From Natrialba taiwanensis DSM 12281 (GTDB lineage: Archaea > Halobacteriota > Halobacteria > Halobacteriales > Natrialbaceae): a stretch of 46,506 nt of DNA. The notes below the pieces were generated by a model, which made no database searches, was not told where the DNA came from, and saw only the letters and a program-made list of their open reading frames with translations. Location: positions 1 to 46,506 of the forward strand of contig NZ_AOIL01000037.1 in the NCBI RefSeq assembly GCF_000337595.1, given 5' to 3'. The position numbers and the translations under genes were made by a program. This document shows, piece after piece, positions 1 to 6,274 of the stretch. Within the stretch, counting starts at the first letter, position 1. The number at the start of each line of letters is the position of its first letter.

Positions 1-89
1 GGCGCTTCTGGCGGACATCACAACCAGGGTGCCGCCTGGTCCTGCCGGATGAACACACCTTGTCAGGGCGGCACTTACGACGGTTCAGA
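1..89. repeat. Terminal direct repeat, left copy (circular contig overlap)
   Basis: These 89 bases are identical to 46418-46506. The reading frame of the gene starting at 45533 passes through both copies in register, so the repeat is most simply an assembly overlap of a circular or circularly permuted genome. A true packaged terminal repeat cannot be excluded from sequence alone. Confidence 0.95.
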
Positions 90-453
90 TGGTGCTGAGG
101 TTCCGTTCACGAGCCAGGTCTATGATGGGACGGTAGATCCTGATGTGCATCAATACGGTTACGTTGACCGCTGGCAGGCGGGAGGGAGTAAGGGCGAGTG
201 GACGACGATCGACTATCGTATTGAACTCAATACACCAGGGGTAGCGGATGGGCGTCTCATCGGGTGGGTGAACGGAGTGAAGGCGTTCGACAGAGAGGGC
301 TATCTGTTCCGAGACAAGGACCACGCACACCAGGGTGTCCGCTGTTGGCGCTGGCACTATTACTTCGGTGGTTCGTGGGGCTCGCCGAGTGATAACAAGC
401 TCTACGCTCGCAATTTCTCGGTGTGGGCTGACGAGAGCGTTCCGGAGATGTGA
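1..453 (+). CDS. Tail protein with PL14-like polysaccharide lyase domain (3' part of a gene split by the contig ends)
   Basis: This is the C-terminal 150 residues of the protein that begins at 45533; joined across the circle it has about 445 residues. The part contains GEWTTIDYRIELNTPG, then ADGRLIGWVNG, an FR pair, and HYYFGGSWGSPSD ahead of the C-terminus. This order (W...LNTPG..DG...W.DG...FR...FFGG......Y..NF) is typical of polysaccharide lyase family 14-like jelly rolls, which include chlorovirus alginate lyases. I infer that the protein sits at the tail tip and cleaves or binds an acidic surface polysaccharide. The only internal ATG near the window start (49) is not a true start because the frame is open back to 45533. 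Function is inferred from motif order; binding without catalysis is possible. Confidence 0.75.
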   Translation, partial: GASGGHHNQGAAWSCRMNTPCQGGTYDGSDGAEVPFTSQVYDGTVDPDVHQYGYVDRWQAGGSKGEWTTIDYRIELNTPGVADGRLIGWVNGVKAFDREGYLFRDKDHAHQGVRCWRWHYYFGGSWGSPSDNKLYARNFSVWADESVPEM

Positions 454-748
454 GTGTACAGCACATTATCGTCGTAATGTGGAGTACTGGATATGACCCG
501 TAGGAACCCTCAGTCGCCAGTTATCCAAATGGGGATACCCCCACCTAGTGGGGTTGGTTAGGTGATACACTGGATAATGCGATAGAAAATTGATGGGAGG
601 TAGGGAAGTAGCTAACTCGTATCCAAGCCATGAATGCACACTACGAAACACCGGGGCGAGAGCCCCAGCGACGGCCATTGCTGGAACTTTTGGACAGGTT
701 CAGCAACGGCGCTAGTACCGTTTCCAGACCACAGTATAACTCTAGGGG
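454..748. other. Structured intergenic region after the tail operon
   Basis: No convincing gene is seen. It holds several inverted repeats. ACATTA/TAATGT at 463-480 lies 10 bases after the tail gene stop and may end transcription. TTATCCA (521-527) pairs with TGGATAA (571-577) and encloses CCCCAC-CTA-GTGGGG (539-553). An alternative hairpin GGGG-ATA-CCCC overlaps the latter and would exclude it. GGGGC-GAGA-GCCCC at 653-666 has a GNRA-type tetraloop. Possible roles are terminators, a small RNA, or a replication or attachment site. A TATA-like element lies near 732-739. Confidence 0.6.
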
Positions 749-1066
749 ATGTCCGTGAGCCTACTCACTCAAGTCTGCGAAATCGATGTGCCGGACTCTC
801 AAGGCGACTATCTCCGGTGTCTCGACCGGAATCTACAAGACAAATGGCCAGGCATGACCGCGGTTAGGCTCCGACTCCTCCAGTCTACTTTCATCTCCCT
901 TCTGATTGGTGCTCTTGCATATTCGCTTGACGGGAGCCCGACGTTCGCTATTGGCTCCATCGCAGCCGTCAACATCGTTCTATTGGCAGATGTTATCGCA
1001 GTCGCCTCTGTCGAAGTGTCATCCTCTGGAATCACAGTCACAATGCAGGACAACGACGACGAATGA
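749..1066 (+). CDS. Small two-helix membrane protein, holin-like candidate
   Basis: A 105-residue product with two hydrophobic stretches at about residues 43-58 and 66-85, separated by a short polar turn, and an acidic C-terminus. The stop overlaps the ATG of the next gene by four bases (ATGA), so the two are co-translated. The position directly after the tail operon, where phages often keep lysis genes, makes a holin-like role possible. Archaeal tailed-virus lysis proteins are poorly known, so this is inference. The start is uncertain: the ATG at 854 would give a 70-residue protein keeping both helices and fits the TATA-like element near 732 better. Confidence 0.6.
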   Translation: MSVSLLTQVCEIDVPDSQGDYLRCLDRNLQDKWPGMTAVRLRLLQSTFISLLIGALAYSLDGSPTFAIGSIAAVNIVLLADVIAVASVEVSSSGITVTMQDNDDE

Positions 1067-1608
1067 TAAACGAACTCGTAACCCTCGCTCGTGGCATCGA
1101 TCCCGAACTAATCGGTATTCTCTTGACGTTCATCGTCGGACTCACAGAGACCGGCAGGCGATTTCAGAAGACAGGCAACATCCCGTACAGGAAGCTCCCG
1201 TGGGCGGCTAAACGCGAGTTGTTCCGATGGATTCGGAAAAGCTATTTTACCGTCGACAAGCCAGACCATCCCTCGTTTGTGGTCGATAAGTCAGTGGATG
1301 AGATTCGCAAGACGCTTGCACGGCAGGGATTCGTCCCTGAATGGCCTCTGAGCTACAAGTACGGTGGCGAGGACGGGAATCTACGTCAGTACATCTACGA
1401 CAGCGGCCAAGATCTCCCGAATAGACAGGTGCACGTTCGACTGTTCGAAGTGGAGGGTGGGACCGAGATCATGGCCCATTCGGAGCCGACGCCAGAGCAC
1501 CATCCAGAGGAGCACTTAGCGGAGACAGATATGGTGTTTGAGTCGGCGAACGATTTTGTCCGTTCCCGTCTTGAGGACCCGCGACCGATCGGCTATCCTA
1601 GCGACTAG
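1063..1608 (+). CDS. Membrane-anchored protein of unknown function
   Basis: A 181-residue product with one N-terminal hydrophobic segment (about residues 13-28, IGILLTFIVGL) followed by a basic patch and a soluble, mixed-charge domain. It overlaps the preceding two-helix gene by ATGA. A membrane anchor followed by a cytoplasmic domain, next to a holin-like gene, would fit a lysis accessory or virion-entry role, but no enzymatic motif is visible. No function is assigned. Confidence 0.7.
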   Translation: MINELVTLARGIDPELIGILLTFIVGLTETGRRFQKTGNIPYRKLPWAAKRELFRWIRKSYFTVDKPDHPSFVVDKSVDEIRKTLARQGFVPEWPLSYKYGGEDGNLRQYIYDSGQDLPNRQVHVRLFEVEGGTEIMAHSEPTPEHHPEEHLAETDMVFESANDFVRSRLEDPRPIGYPSD

Positions 1609-1611
1609 TCA

Positions 1612-1642
1612 CTCACCCGGCGGTCTTTTTTGCCGAGTGGGT
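1612..1642 (+). terminator. Oligo-T hairpin terminator
   Basis: Directly after the stop at 1608, CGGC (1618-1621) and GCCG (1632-1635) flank a loop containing six T residues (1626-1631). An alternative ACCC/GGGT pairing is also present. T tracts are the usual archaeal termination signal. It separates convergent genes. Confidence 0.5.
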
Positions 1643-1650
1643 TAGAACAC

Positions 1651-1662
1651 TGCATATATGCA
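1651..1662. repeat. 12-base perfect palindrome
   Basis: TGCATATATGCA lies in the gap between two convergent genes. No role is known. It could be a DNA-binding site, or simply an AT-rich palindrome by chance. Confidence 0.4.
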
Positions 1663-1675
1663 AACAGAGGCATCA

Positions 1676-1915
1676 CTACTCAGTAGCCGTCTGTAGGTAT
1701 AGTTCGGCGTGGTCACAACTAATCAACTGAGTTCGGCACTCAGGACACTGCTCAACGTCACATCCCTTTTCGTGCAGTTCGCCACGTTCAACCTGACAGT
1801 CATGGCATTTCTCCGAGTCGCGTGGGATGTACAACGCCGTACCGTCTGGGAGTTCGTTTCGTGTTTCTTCGCCGTACGGGATACGCTCAGTACCGTCTGT
1901 ATCGTGTTCACTCAT
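1676..1915 (-). CDS. Small zinc-finger protein
   Basis: A 79-residue product counted from ATG at 1915, which overlaps the upstream stop in the ATGAGTGA arrangement repeated across this genome. It contains CHDCQVERGELHEKGCDVEQ followed by CPECRTQL and SCDH, at least two likely metal-binding clusters. Very similar small zinc proteins with a C-x-D-C..GxLHxxGCDxExCPxC pattern occur in many phages and archaeal viruses. Its role is unknown; nucleic-acid or protein binding is likely. It is the last gene of a minus-strand operon that begins with a winged-helix regulator. Confidence 0.8.
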   Translation of the reverse strand: MSEHDTDGTERIPYGEETRNELPDGTALYIPRDSEKCHDCQVERGELHEKGCDVEQCPECRTQLISCDHAELYLQTATE

Positions 1916-2153
1916 CGTTGTATTCCTCATCAACACGGATATTCGCTAACGTCGTCTCAGCATCTTCTTGGTTATCAACCGTCTTTATGACGGCCGAATC
2001 CTCATGCTTTGCTTCAACGACGAGTCGTGCACTGTATTCCCGACTTTGAAGTTTCTCGAGTAGTTCCAAAGCGGTTTCTTCGCTCATGGGTTCTTCGTCC
2101 CATGTATCTGCGGCAGTCGTTGCTTTCCGGTCGTGGTGTACTTGTTCAGTCAT
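1908..2153 (-). CDS. Hypothetical acidic protein
   Basis: An 81-residue, strongly acidic product. The N-terminal third is polar and probably disordered; the remainder (EETALELLEKLQSREYSAR onward) could form a small alpha/beta fold with a KTVDN...TLANIRV segment. It lies between two zinc-ribbon genes in the 1676-2701 minus-strand operon. The fold and function are not recognised. Confidence 0.65.
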   Translation of the reverse strand: MTEQVHHDRKATTAADTWDEEPMSEETALELLEKLQSREYSARLVVEAKHEDSAVIKTVDNQEDAETTLANIRVDEEYNDE

Positions 2154-2171
2154 TGTTCTGGGATTCTTACT

Positions 2172-2357
2172 TTATGCTAAGTGATCCACGACTGCGAACT
2201 GTTCATTTCCGCACTTTGCACATGGGGTATCGCTGAACACATCCTTCGCGTGTTCAGCTTCTTCTTGCGCTTCTGCCTCCAAGTCAAGACCGGTCCGACA
2301 CTTCGCACACTTCAAATCAAACCCCCCTGTCTGTCGGAGTGGGTTCTTGTTACTCAT
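2172..2357 (-). CDS. Small zinc-ribbon protein
   Basis: A 61-residue product with CAKCRTGLDLEA and CAKCGNEQF, a standard two-knuckle zinc ribbon. ATG at 2357 follows the upstream stop closely; a GTG six bases upstream (2363) is a weaker alternative. The first ten residues, MSNKNPLRQT, and the DNA encoding them are identical to the start of an unrelated small gene at 20789 on the other strand, so the 5' end has been copied between loci. Confidence 0.75.
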   Translation of the reverse strand: MSNKNPLRQTGGFDLKCAKCRTGLDLEAEAQEEAEHAKDVFSDTPCAKCGNEQFAVVDHLA

Positions 2358-2361
2358 AGTC
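2327..2361 (-). repeat. 35-base exact repeat covering a gene start (copy 1)
   Basis: From GACTATGAGTAAC onward, 35 bases match 20785-20819 exactly, in the opposite genome orientation. The match covers a translation start and ten codons and ends abruptly, after which the two proteins are unrelated. Confidence 0.9.
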
Positions 2362-2701
2362 ACTCGTCACCGTCTCGGCTTTCTCCGAGGGCCTTGATAG
2401 CTTCCCACTCAAAGTTCGCGAATGCCTCTGCTGCTCCATTGTCTTTGTCAATCTGGTACATCCAAGCGTTACCAGCCTTTCTCGTCTTTTTGATGACGCC
2501 ATACTCAAGCAGGTCATCGATGTGACGGTGGATAGTTGATCGATCGGCATCCGCCATACGGGCAATATCGGAGAGATTGTAGTCTCTGTCAGGGTTGGTG
2601 AGGAGGGCCAAGAGCATCTTGGTCTTTGGGTGGTCGCCAAGCAGTCCGAGAACAACCTGTCCCTCGGGCTCGTCATCCATGGTTTTGCTCTTTGTCGCCA
2701 T
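2360..2701 (-). CDS. Winged-helix transcriptional regulator
   Basis: A 113-residue product from ATG at 2701. Residues of the central part, LLALLTNPDRDYNLSDIARM followed by DADRSTIHRHIDDLLEYGVI and a beta wing KKTRKAGNAWMYQI, form a typical winged helix-turn-helix of archaeal regulators. A TATA-like box 24-31 bases upstream supports a leaderless start at 2701 rather than the longer frame to 2794. It heads the minus operon 2701-1676 and is divergent to the gene at 2825, with a perfect palindrome between them. Confidence 0.8.
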   Translation of the reverse strand: MATKSKTMDDEPEGQVVLGLLGDHPKTKMLLALLTNPDRDYNLSDIARMADADRSTIHRHIDDLLEYGVIKKTRKAGNAWMYQIDKDNGAAEAFANFEWEAIKALGESRDGDE

Positions 2702-2724
2702 ACTTGTCCTATAACGTTCCAGTG

Positions 2725-2732
2725 CCATAAGT
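2725..2732 (-). promoter_or_regulatory. TATA box for the 2360-2701 gene
   Basis: The minus strand reads CTTATGGC about 25-30 bases before ATG 2701, the usual spacing for a leaderless haloarchaeal transcript. Confidence 0.45.
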
Positions 2733-2795
2733 CTTTGCAGTCTTACCCCACCACATGCCTGAAGTAGCGCATTGGCGTTGCACAGAAACAACACA

Positions 2796-2815
2796 CTTAT
2801 AACACACTAGTGTGT
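2796..2815 (+). promoter_or_regulatory. TATA box and palindromic operator before the 2825 gene
   Basis: CTTATAAC (about 2796-2803) lies 25-30 bases before ATG 2825. Immediately downstream, 2802-2815 is a perfect 14-base palindrome, ACACACTAGTGTGT, sitting between the TATA box and the expected start of transcription. A dimeric repressor bound there would block polymerase. The likely binder is one of the two divergent small regulators. Confidence 0.65.
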
Positions 2816-2824
2816 AGGAATAGT

Positions 2825-3118
2825 ATGGAGGTGAGAAATATAGACGAGCAAGAACTCAAAAACAAGGTAGTGTACTACCTCGTTCGGAACGACGTGACAG
2901 GTGGACACAACATGACTGTGGACCAAGTGAAAAGCAATGCAGCGATACCGACTCACGCGGAAGGTGACGCGGAGGACGCGATTCGCGACCTAATCCGCAA
3001 TCCGCCACCAGTCCAAGCCTACGGCGGGCAACGTGATGCAATCACGCTCACGTCACTCCCGGATGGGGTAGAGTACCTCAAGGACCACGGCGGAGATGTC
3101 CCATTTGGTTGGGACTGA
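2825..3118 (+). CDS. Small winged-helix-like protein, possible regulator
   Basis: A 97-residue product. ATG 2825 is chosen because the TATA box is about 27 bases upstream and the palindrome lies between. The N-terminal part (ELKNKVVYYLVRNDVTGG, then a second helix and DAEDAIRDLIRNPP) has the spacing of a winged helix, and the C-terminal part (ITLTSLPDGVEYLKDHG) resembles the wing and last helix. It is divergent to a second regulator, an arrangement common for viral genetic switches. Function is inferred only from fold-like features. Confidence 0.65.
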   Translation: MEVRNIDEQELKNKVVYYLVRNDVTGGHNMTVDQVKSNAAIPTHAEGDAEDAIRDLIRNPPPVQAYGGQRDAITLTSLPDGVEYLKDHGGDVPFGWD

Positions 3119-3140
3119 CCAATTGACTTTTTTATTGGTC
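3117..3140 (+). terminator. Hairpin terminator with T6 loop
   Basis: GACCAAT (3117-3123) pairs with ATTGGTC (3134-3140) around a loop containing six T residues. It overlaps the TGA stop of the 2825 gene. Confidence 0.6.
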
Positions 3141-3226
3141 GGCTTGGGTAACTTGTGGTTCAAACAAGTGCTACACTGCACAACCAGATCCCGCACGAAA
3201 GCTAGAGACGATTTTCGGGTCTGTCG

Positions 3227-3355
3227 CTACTCCTCGTCTTCGACCTCGATTACCGACACCTTCACAGTCTTATTTGCGAACTCTATTCCGAGATTCACAC
3301 GTCCCCGATCGTCTGCTTTCAATGTCTCTACTTTATCTGGTAGTTCGTCAGTCAT
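3227..3355 (-). CDS. Short AbrB/SpoVT-like protein (antitoxin-like)
   Basis: A 42-residue product starting at ATG 3355. TLKADDRGRVNLGIEFANKT followed by VKVSVIEVED resembles the swapped-hairpin AbrB fold, where a D-x-x-GR-V core is followed by a second strand. Such short proteins bind DNA as dimers or act as antitoxins. No toxin gene is obvious next to it. It lies 24 bases downstream of the Tat lipoprotein gene, so the two may form an operon. Confidence 0.6.
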   Translation of the reverse strand: MTDELPDKVETLKADDRGRVNLGIEFANKTVKVSVIEVEDEE

Positions 3356-3379
3356 AATCGATAATAGGGCTGCGGGAAC

Positions 3380-3844
3380 TTAGTATTGATTCGCCTCGAT
3401 AGCGATGTCATAATCTGCGACATCGCTTTCCTCTACGTCGTACAGAGAGACCTCAAACGGCCACTCTTTCCCTCCACCGAGTTCAGTCGTGTTAGCCATA
3501 TACGTGTCTATCTGCTGATCGTCATCGTTGTACGCACGCACACTAACTTCAACGTAGTCAATCAGCTCGTCAGTATTGTTCTTTACTGTCCCCTCGACGA
3601 CTAACTCGGTCGTCCCGTAATCGGTTTCAGTCGTCGTCATCTCGTGTTCCGTGATTGATGCTGTCTCCTCGTCTCCGCTTGAGGAGTTATCCCCTCCGTT
3701 GTCTCCTCCATTCCCGCTGTCTCCACCGTTGCCTTCCTCGTAGTCGTCATCGCTCGAACCAGAGCAACCGGCCACTGCTGCCGTCAGTCCAGTCGCGGTT
3801 CCCACCAATACACTCCGTCGGCTGAATTCGTTGTTGTCTGCCAT
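3380..3844 (-). CDS. Tat-exported lipoprotein with FxLYD-like domain
   Basis: A 154-residue product. It starts MADNNEFSRRSVLVGTATG, a twin-arginine signal (R9-R10), and has a lipobox ending AVAGC with C27 as the lipid-modified residue. A Gly/Asp/Asn/Ser linker follows, then a beta domain with EGTVKNNTDELIDYVEVSV and ending FEVSLYDVEESDVADYDI, which resembles the FxLYD family. Start 3844 is preferred over 3868 because the TATA box (3870-3880) is about 30 bases upstream of 3844. The protein should be folded in the cytoplasm, exported by Tat and anchored outside the host membrane. A virus gene of this kind suggests superinfection exclusion or host surface modification, which is inference. Confidence 0.85.
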   Translation of the reverse strand: MADNNEFSRRSVLVGTATGLTAAVAGCSGSSDDDYEEGNGGDSGNGGDNGGDNSSSGDEETASITEHEMTTTETDYGTTELVVEGTVKNNTDELIDYVEVSVRAYNDDDQQIDTYMANTTELGGGKEWPFEVSLYDVEESDVADYDIAIEANQY

Positions 3845-3869
3845 CGACGTTTTACCGTACACGCCCATG

Positions 3870-3896
3870 GTATATAAAGAATGGGTTTTTGACCCA
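3870..3896 (-). promoter_or_regulatory. Lipoprotein gene promoter with inverted repeat
   Basis: The minus strand reads CTTTATATACC at 3870-3880, a good archaeal TATA box. Directly upstream, TGGGT-ttttg-ACCCA (3882-3896) is an inverted repeat at the BRE position and may be an operator. Confidence 0.6.
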
Positions 3897-3993
3897 CGAA
3901 GATATTAGCAAGGTTATTATTACCGATGGCCAGAAATTGACGCAAATAACGTATTCTTTTACCGATTGCGTTAGATAGCTACAGCAGAATACG

Positions 3994-4431
3994 ATGGAGA
4001 TTACGACCATCCGATTACCAGCAACGATGAAAGAGGCAATCGAGCGAGAAGCCGAGGAACAGGAACTTTCGCCTACAGAATACATGCGGACCATCCTCCG
4101 TAATCGCAAGCAGATTACTATGGAGGACTCTGCCAAAGAATCTGAGGGAGATTACGATGAACTCGCCGATCGGGTAGATGAACTAGAGCGGAGACTGAAC
4201 CACTTCGAAGAATCCGAGCCACGGGACACAGATCAACCCTCGACAGAGTATGATGAGATAATCCAGTGGGTGCGTGACAATCAGCCAGTGACCAAAAGGG
4301 ACGTGCTCGATGAGTGGCACTCTGAGGACATGATGTATGCAGAGCTAACCTGGTGGGAACAGGATGTCAAACCGGCATTGAAAGAGGCTGGATTTAGCCA
4401 CACTCGGAATATCGGCTGGACTGGAGAGTAG
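3994..4431 (+). CDS. Ribbon-helix-helix DNA-binding protein with coiled coil
   Basis: A 145-residue product. Residues 1-40 (MEITTIRLPATMKEAIEREA then SPTEYMRTILRNR) match the Arc/MetJ/CopG ribbon-helix-helix pattern. Residues about 55-75 (DELADRVDELERRLNHFEE) form a short coiled coil. The C-terminal part (QPVTKRDVLDEWHSED ... WWEQDVKPALKEAGF) looks like a second helical, winged-helix-like domain. It is divergent from the lipoprotein gene and may control it. Target sites are unknown. Confidence 0.75.
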   Translation: MEITTIRLPATMKEAIEREAEEQELSPTEYMRTILRNRKQITMEDSAKESEGDYDELADRVDELERRLNHFEESEPRDTDQPSTEYDEIIQWVRDNQPVTKRDVLDEWHSEDMMYAELTWWEQDVKPALKEAGFSHTRNIGWTGE

Positions 4432-4452
4432 CTTTCAACAGAAACGTGGTGT

Positions 4453-4695
4453 CTACAACTGGCCCTTATTATTCGCCGGTGTCCGATCTATATCCCTGTG
4501 AGGACACCCGCTATAGTGACCGTATTCCTCGGCATCGAGTCCGAGAGTGCACTTACTATGGCACGTATCGCACCAGAATCCCCGATCTCCGAACTCGTAG
4601 TCATCAAACTTCGGATTGTAGTCAATCCGCTGGTGGGGCTCGTGAAGGGTTTCCTTCCCGTGCTCTTTGATAGCGTCGTCTCTAACACTACTCAT
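4453..4695 (-). CDS. Small zinc-finger protein
   Basis: An 80-residue product from ATG 4695, which overlaps the upstream stop. WCDTCHSKCTLGLDAEEYGH followed by SGCPHR supplies Cys and His residues for at least one metal site. The N-terminal half is polar. It is the last gene of the 4453-6573 minus-strand operon. Function is not recognised. Confidence 0.7.
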   Translation of the reverse strand: MSSVRDDAIKEHGKETLHEPHQRIDYNPKFDDYEFGDRGFWCDTCHSKCTLGLDAEEYGHYSGCPHRDIDRTPANNKGQL

Positions 4696-4867
4696 TGGCC
4701 TTACTGAATCCGTCCGCATCCTCTTGCAGCTCCACACGTTCTACGTCGATGTTGACTCCGAACCGTTGCCCGTCTTTGGACTGTTTGACTATCTCGTGAT
4801 AAAACGCTTCAACATGATTAGAGGCTTCACCGCTGATTTTCAGATACGTCTCGTACTCGTCACTCAT
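4688..4867 (-). CDS. Hypothetical small protein
   Basis: A 59-residue product from ATG 4867, overlapping the upstream stop (ATGA). The sequence alternates strands and a helix (YETYLKISGEASNHVEAFYH ... FGVNIDVERVELQE), suggesting a compact alpha/beta fold. No family is recognised. The longer frame to 4948 runs into the upstream gene and is rejected. Confidence 0.6.
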   Translation of the reverse strand: MSDEYETYLKISGEASNHVEAFYHEIVKQSKDGQRFGVNIDVERVELQEDADGFSKANE

Positions 4868-5244
4868 TGGAACATCCCTCTGTGCGCATAGAGATACGCA
4901 CGCGTTGGCCCGTGGTCGATCATGTCCACCGTATAGATAGTCCTGCAAATGCGGTTGCAGCCGTCATTGTAGTGGTGAATAAGGAACAGCACACCATACG
5001 GGTCTGAAGCGTCTAAATCGTAGAAGAACCGGCAACTGTGGGGCGTCTGTCCTCCGTTGTCCTCAACGTGACTCCGGATAGTGCTCACGTCGATCAACCG
5101 ATCAAACGCTTCCTCGGGAGAGACGCTATCTTCGGGAGTTCGTTCGTCCCACCGATCAAACAGCACGTGGTCGGACAGTCTGGTATCGTGGTCAGAGTGC
5201 AGTTTCCAGCGCTCTCGGTTGGAAATGGAGTAGGTAGTGCTCAT
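4864..5244 (-). CDS. Hypothetical protein
   Basis: A 126-residue product overlapping both neighbours by ATGA. It has an N-terminal polar region, a central DSVSPEEAFDRLIDVSTIRS segment, and a C-terminal part rich in aromatic, His and Cys residues (SCRFFYDL, LFLIHHYNDGCNRICRTIYT). No catalytic motif is recognised. The order SWIM protein then this protein suggests they work together. Confidence 0.65.
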   Translation of the reverse strand: MSTTYSISNRERWKLHSDHDTRLSDHVLFDRWDERTPEDSVSPEEAFDRLIDVSTIRSHVEDNGGQTPHSCRFFYDLDASDPYGVLFLIHHYNDGCNRICRTIYTVDMIDHGPTRAYLYAHRGMFQ

Positions 5245-5672
5245 TCCAGCACCCCGTCGAAATCTGTCTGACTCTCGTCGTCGACTGCTTGCCGTTCCTT
5301 CCGCTTGGCTTTGGTCACGTGTGGACAGTCCGAAGACTGAGAAGGGTTGAGATTGTCGAACATCCCCTTGTTGTGATGGTAGTGCCAGCCCCTACACGAG
5401 CAGATCCACAGCGTGCATGAGTCAACTGCGACATCCGCGACCATTTGGGGATATTCGAGCGTTTCAATCTCCATGACGAGATACCCATCATCTCCGTCTT
5501 CTTTGAGTGAGATTCCCGAGTATCGGTTCACAACGTCGTTGATTGGGTAGCCGTGATCTCTGGCCCACTCAAAGGCCATGGGGATGAGTTGGAGTGCGTA
5601 CGGATCTGACGTGGGTTCGTGTTCGATTGTCAGACACTCGTCGTCAAGCTTCGCGACTCTCCTACTGCTCAT
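5241..5672 (-). CDS. SWIM-type zinc-finger protein
   Basis: A 143-residue product. LWICSCRGWHYHH...SSDCPHVTKAKRKER gives the C-x-C-x(n)-C-x-H pattern of SWIM domains, which bind DNA or proteins and occur with recombination and transcription factors. The N-terminal half is an alpha/beta region. Start 5672 overlaps the upstream stop (ATGAGCAGTAG); an ATG six bases upstream (5678) is possible. Confidence 0.75.
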   Translation of the reverse strand: MSSRRVAKLDDECLTIEHEPTSDPYALQLIPMAFEWARDHGYPINDVVNRYSGISLKEDGDDGYLVMEIETLEYPQMVADVAVDSCTLWICSCRGWHYHHNKGMFDNLNPSQSSDCPHVTKAKRKERQAVDDESQTDFDGVLE

Positions 5673-5928
5673 CGTCATCCTCCTCTAGGAATTCCTCAAT
5701 CGCTTTTCCAACAGCAACGTATTTCTTCGAATCCGTTACCCGTGGTTCGTCAACAAACCGACTCCATTCGGGGTCGCCACTTCCAGCGATTGCATTCAAC
5801 GACTGAGTGATTGCACTCCCAGTATGCACTTCCGTAACTGCCGCTTCGTATCCGTCTTCGTGTTCTGCGACAGTGACCCGGTAATCACCCTCCACTTCGA
5901 TGGTTTTGGTCGTTCGAATGTCCCCCAT
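5662..5928 (-). CDS. Hypothetical acidic protein
   Basis: An 88-residue product. Residues 1-45 alternate polar and hydrophobic residues as in a beta sheet (TTKTIEVEGDYRVTVAEHED, YEAAVTEVHTG). The C-terminus is a helix ending in an acidic tail. The start codon overlaps the upstream TGA (TGATG). No family is recognised. Confidence 0.65.
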   Translation of the reverse strand: MGDIRTTKTIEVEGDYRVTVAEHEDGYEAAVTEVHTGSAITQSLNAIAGSGDPEWSRFVDEPRVTDSKKYVAVGKAIEEFLEEDDDEQ

Positions 5929-6104
5929 CAGTCCGTCACCTCGTAGGTCTGTGCGTTCGGCCGGCGCTCTTCGGTCTCGTCTAACGCTTCCTCGAGTTCA
6001 TCGGCGCACATTTCATAGGAGACTGCACTCCCATGATTTCCGATGCTGCCCTCTTTGTCGGCCATATCTCGCCATTCCTCAACGAGTTCTCTCGGGTCCG
6101 TCAC
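5928..6104 (-). CDS. Hypothetical small protein (GTG start)
   Basis: A 58-residue product starting at GTG 6104, which overlaps the upstream stop as GTGA. It is mostly helical and acidic (PRELVEEWRDMADKEGS, CADELEEALDETEERR). It was identified by the continuous chain of overlapping start and stop codons in this operon. Function is unknown. Confidence 0.65.
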   Translation of the reverse strand: MTDPRELVEEWRDMADKEGSIGNHGSAVSYEMCADELEEALDETEERRPNAQTYEVTD

Positions 6105-6274
6105 AGGAAGTCACCACCAGGGAGTTCGCGATAGGTCGTGCACTCTGGACACGCGTGCACGTTGTTGAACTCGTCACCGATCACACGGGCCGTCTGTGGG
6201 ATGATGTGCGACCCACAGTTGCGACACTCCGTATCAGGCTTGGTATCCGCGCTGTAACTCGTCCACATCCTCAT
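6101..6274 (-). CDS. Zinc-ribbon protein, DUF7563-like
   Basis: A 57-residue product from ATG 6274 (ATGA overlap with the PadR-like gene); ATG 6268 is an alternative. The core CRNCGSHIIPQTARVIGDEF and ACPECTTYREL matches a small zinc ribbon common in haloarchaea and their viruses, usually annotated as DUF7563. It is co-transcribed with a PadR-like regulator, so it may assist transcription control, but no mechanism is known. Confidence 0.75.
   Translation of the reverse strand: MRMWTSYSADTKPDTECRNCGSHIIPQTARVIGDEFNNVHACPECTTYRELPGGDFL

Noticed and set aside
1-89. Terminal repeat as a transposon or long terminal repeat
   Set aside because: It lies inside one continuous coding frame, so it is a circular-contig overlap.
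634-867. 77-codon plus-strand open frame
   Set aside because: It overlaps the structured intergenic region and the membrane-protein gene in another frame with poor composition.
3227-4431. Toxin-antitoxin module (AbrB-like and ribbon-helix-helix genes)
   Set aside because: No toxin-like neighbour is visible; both are better read as regulators.
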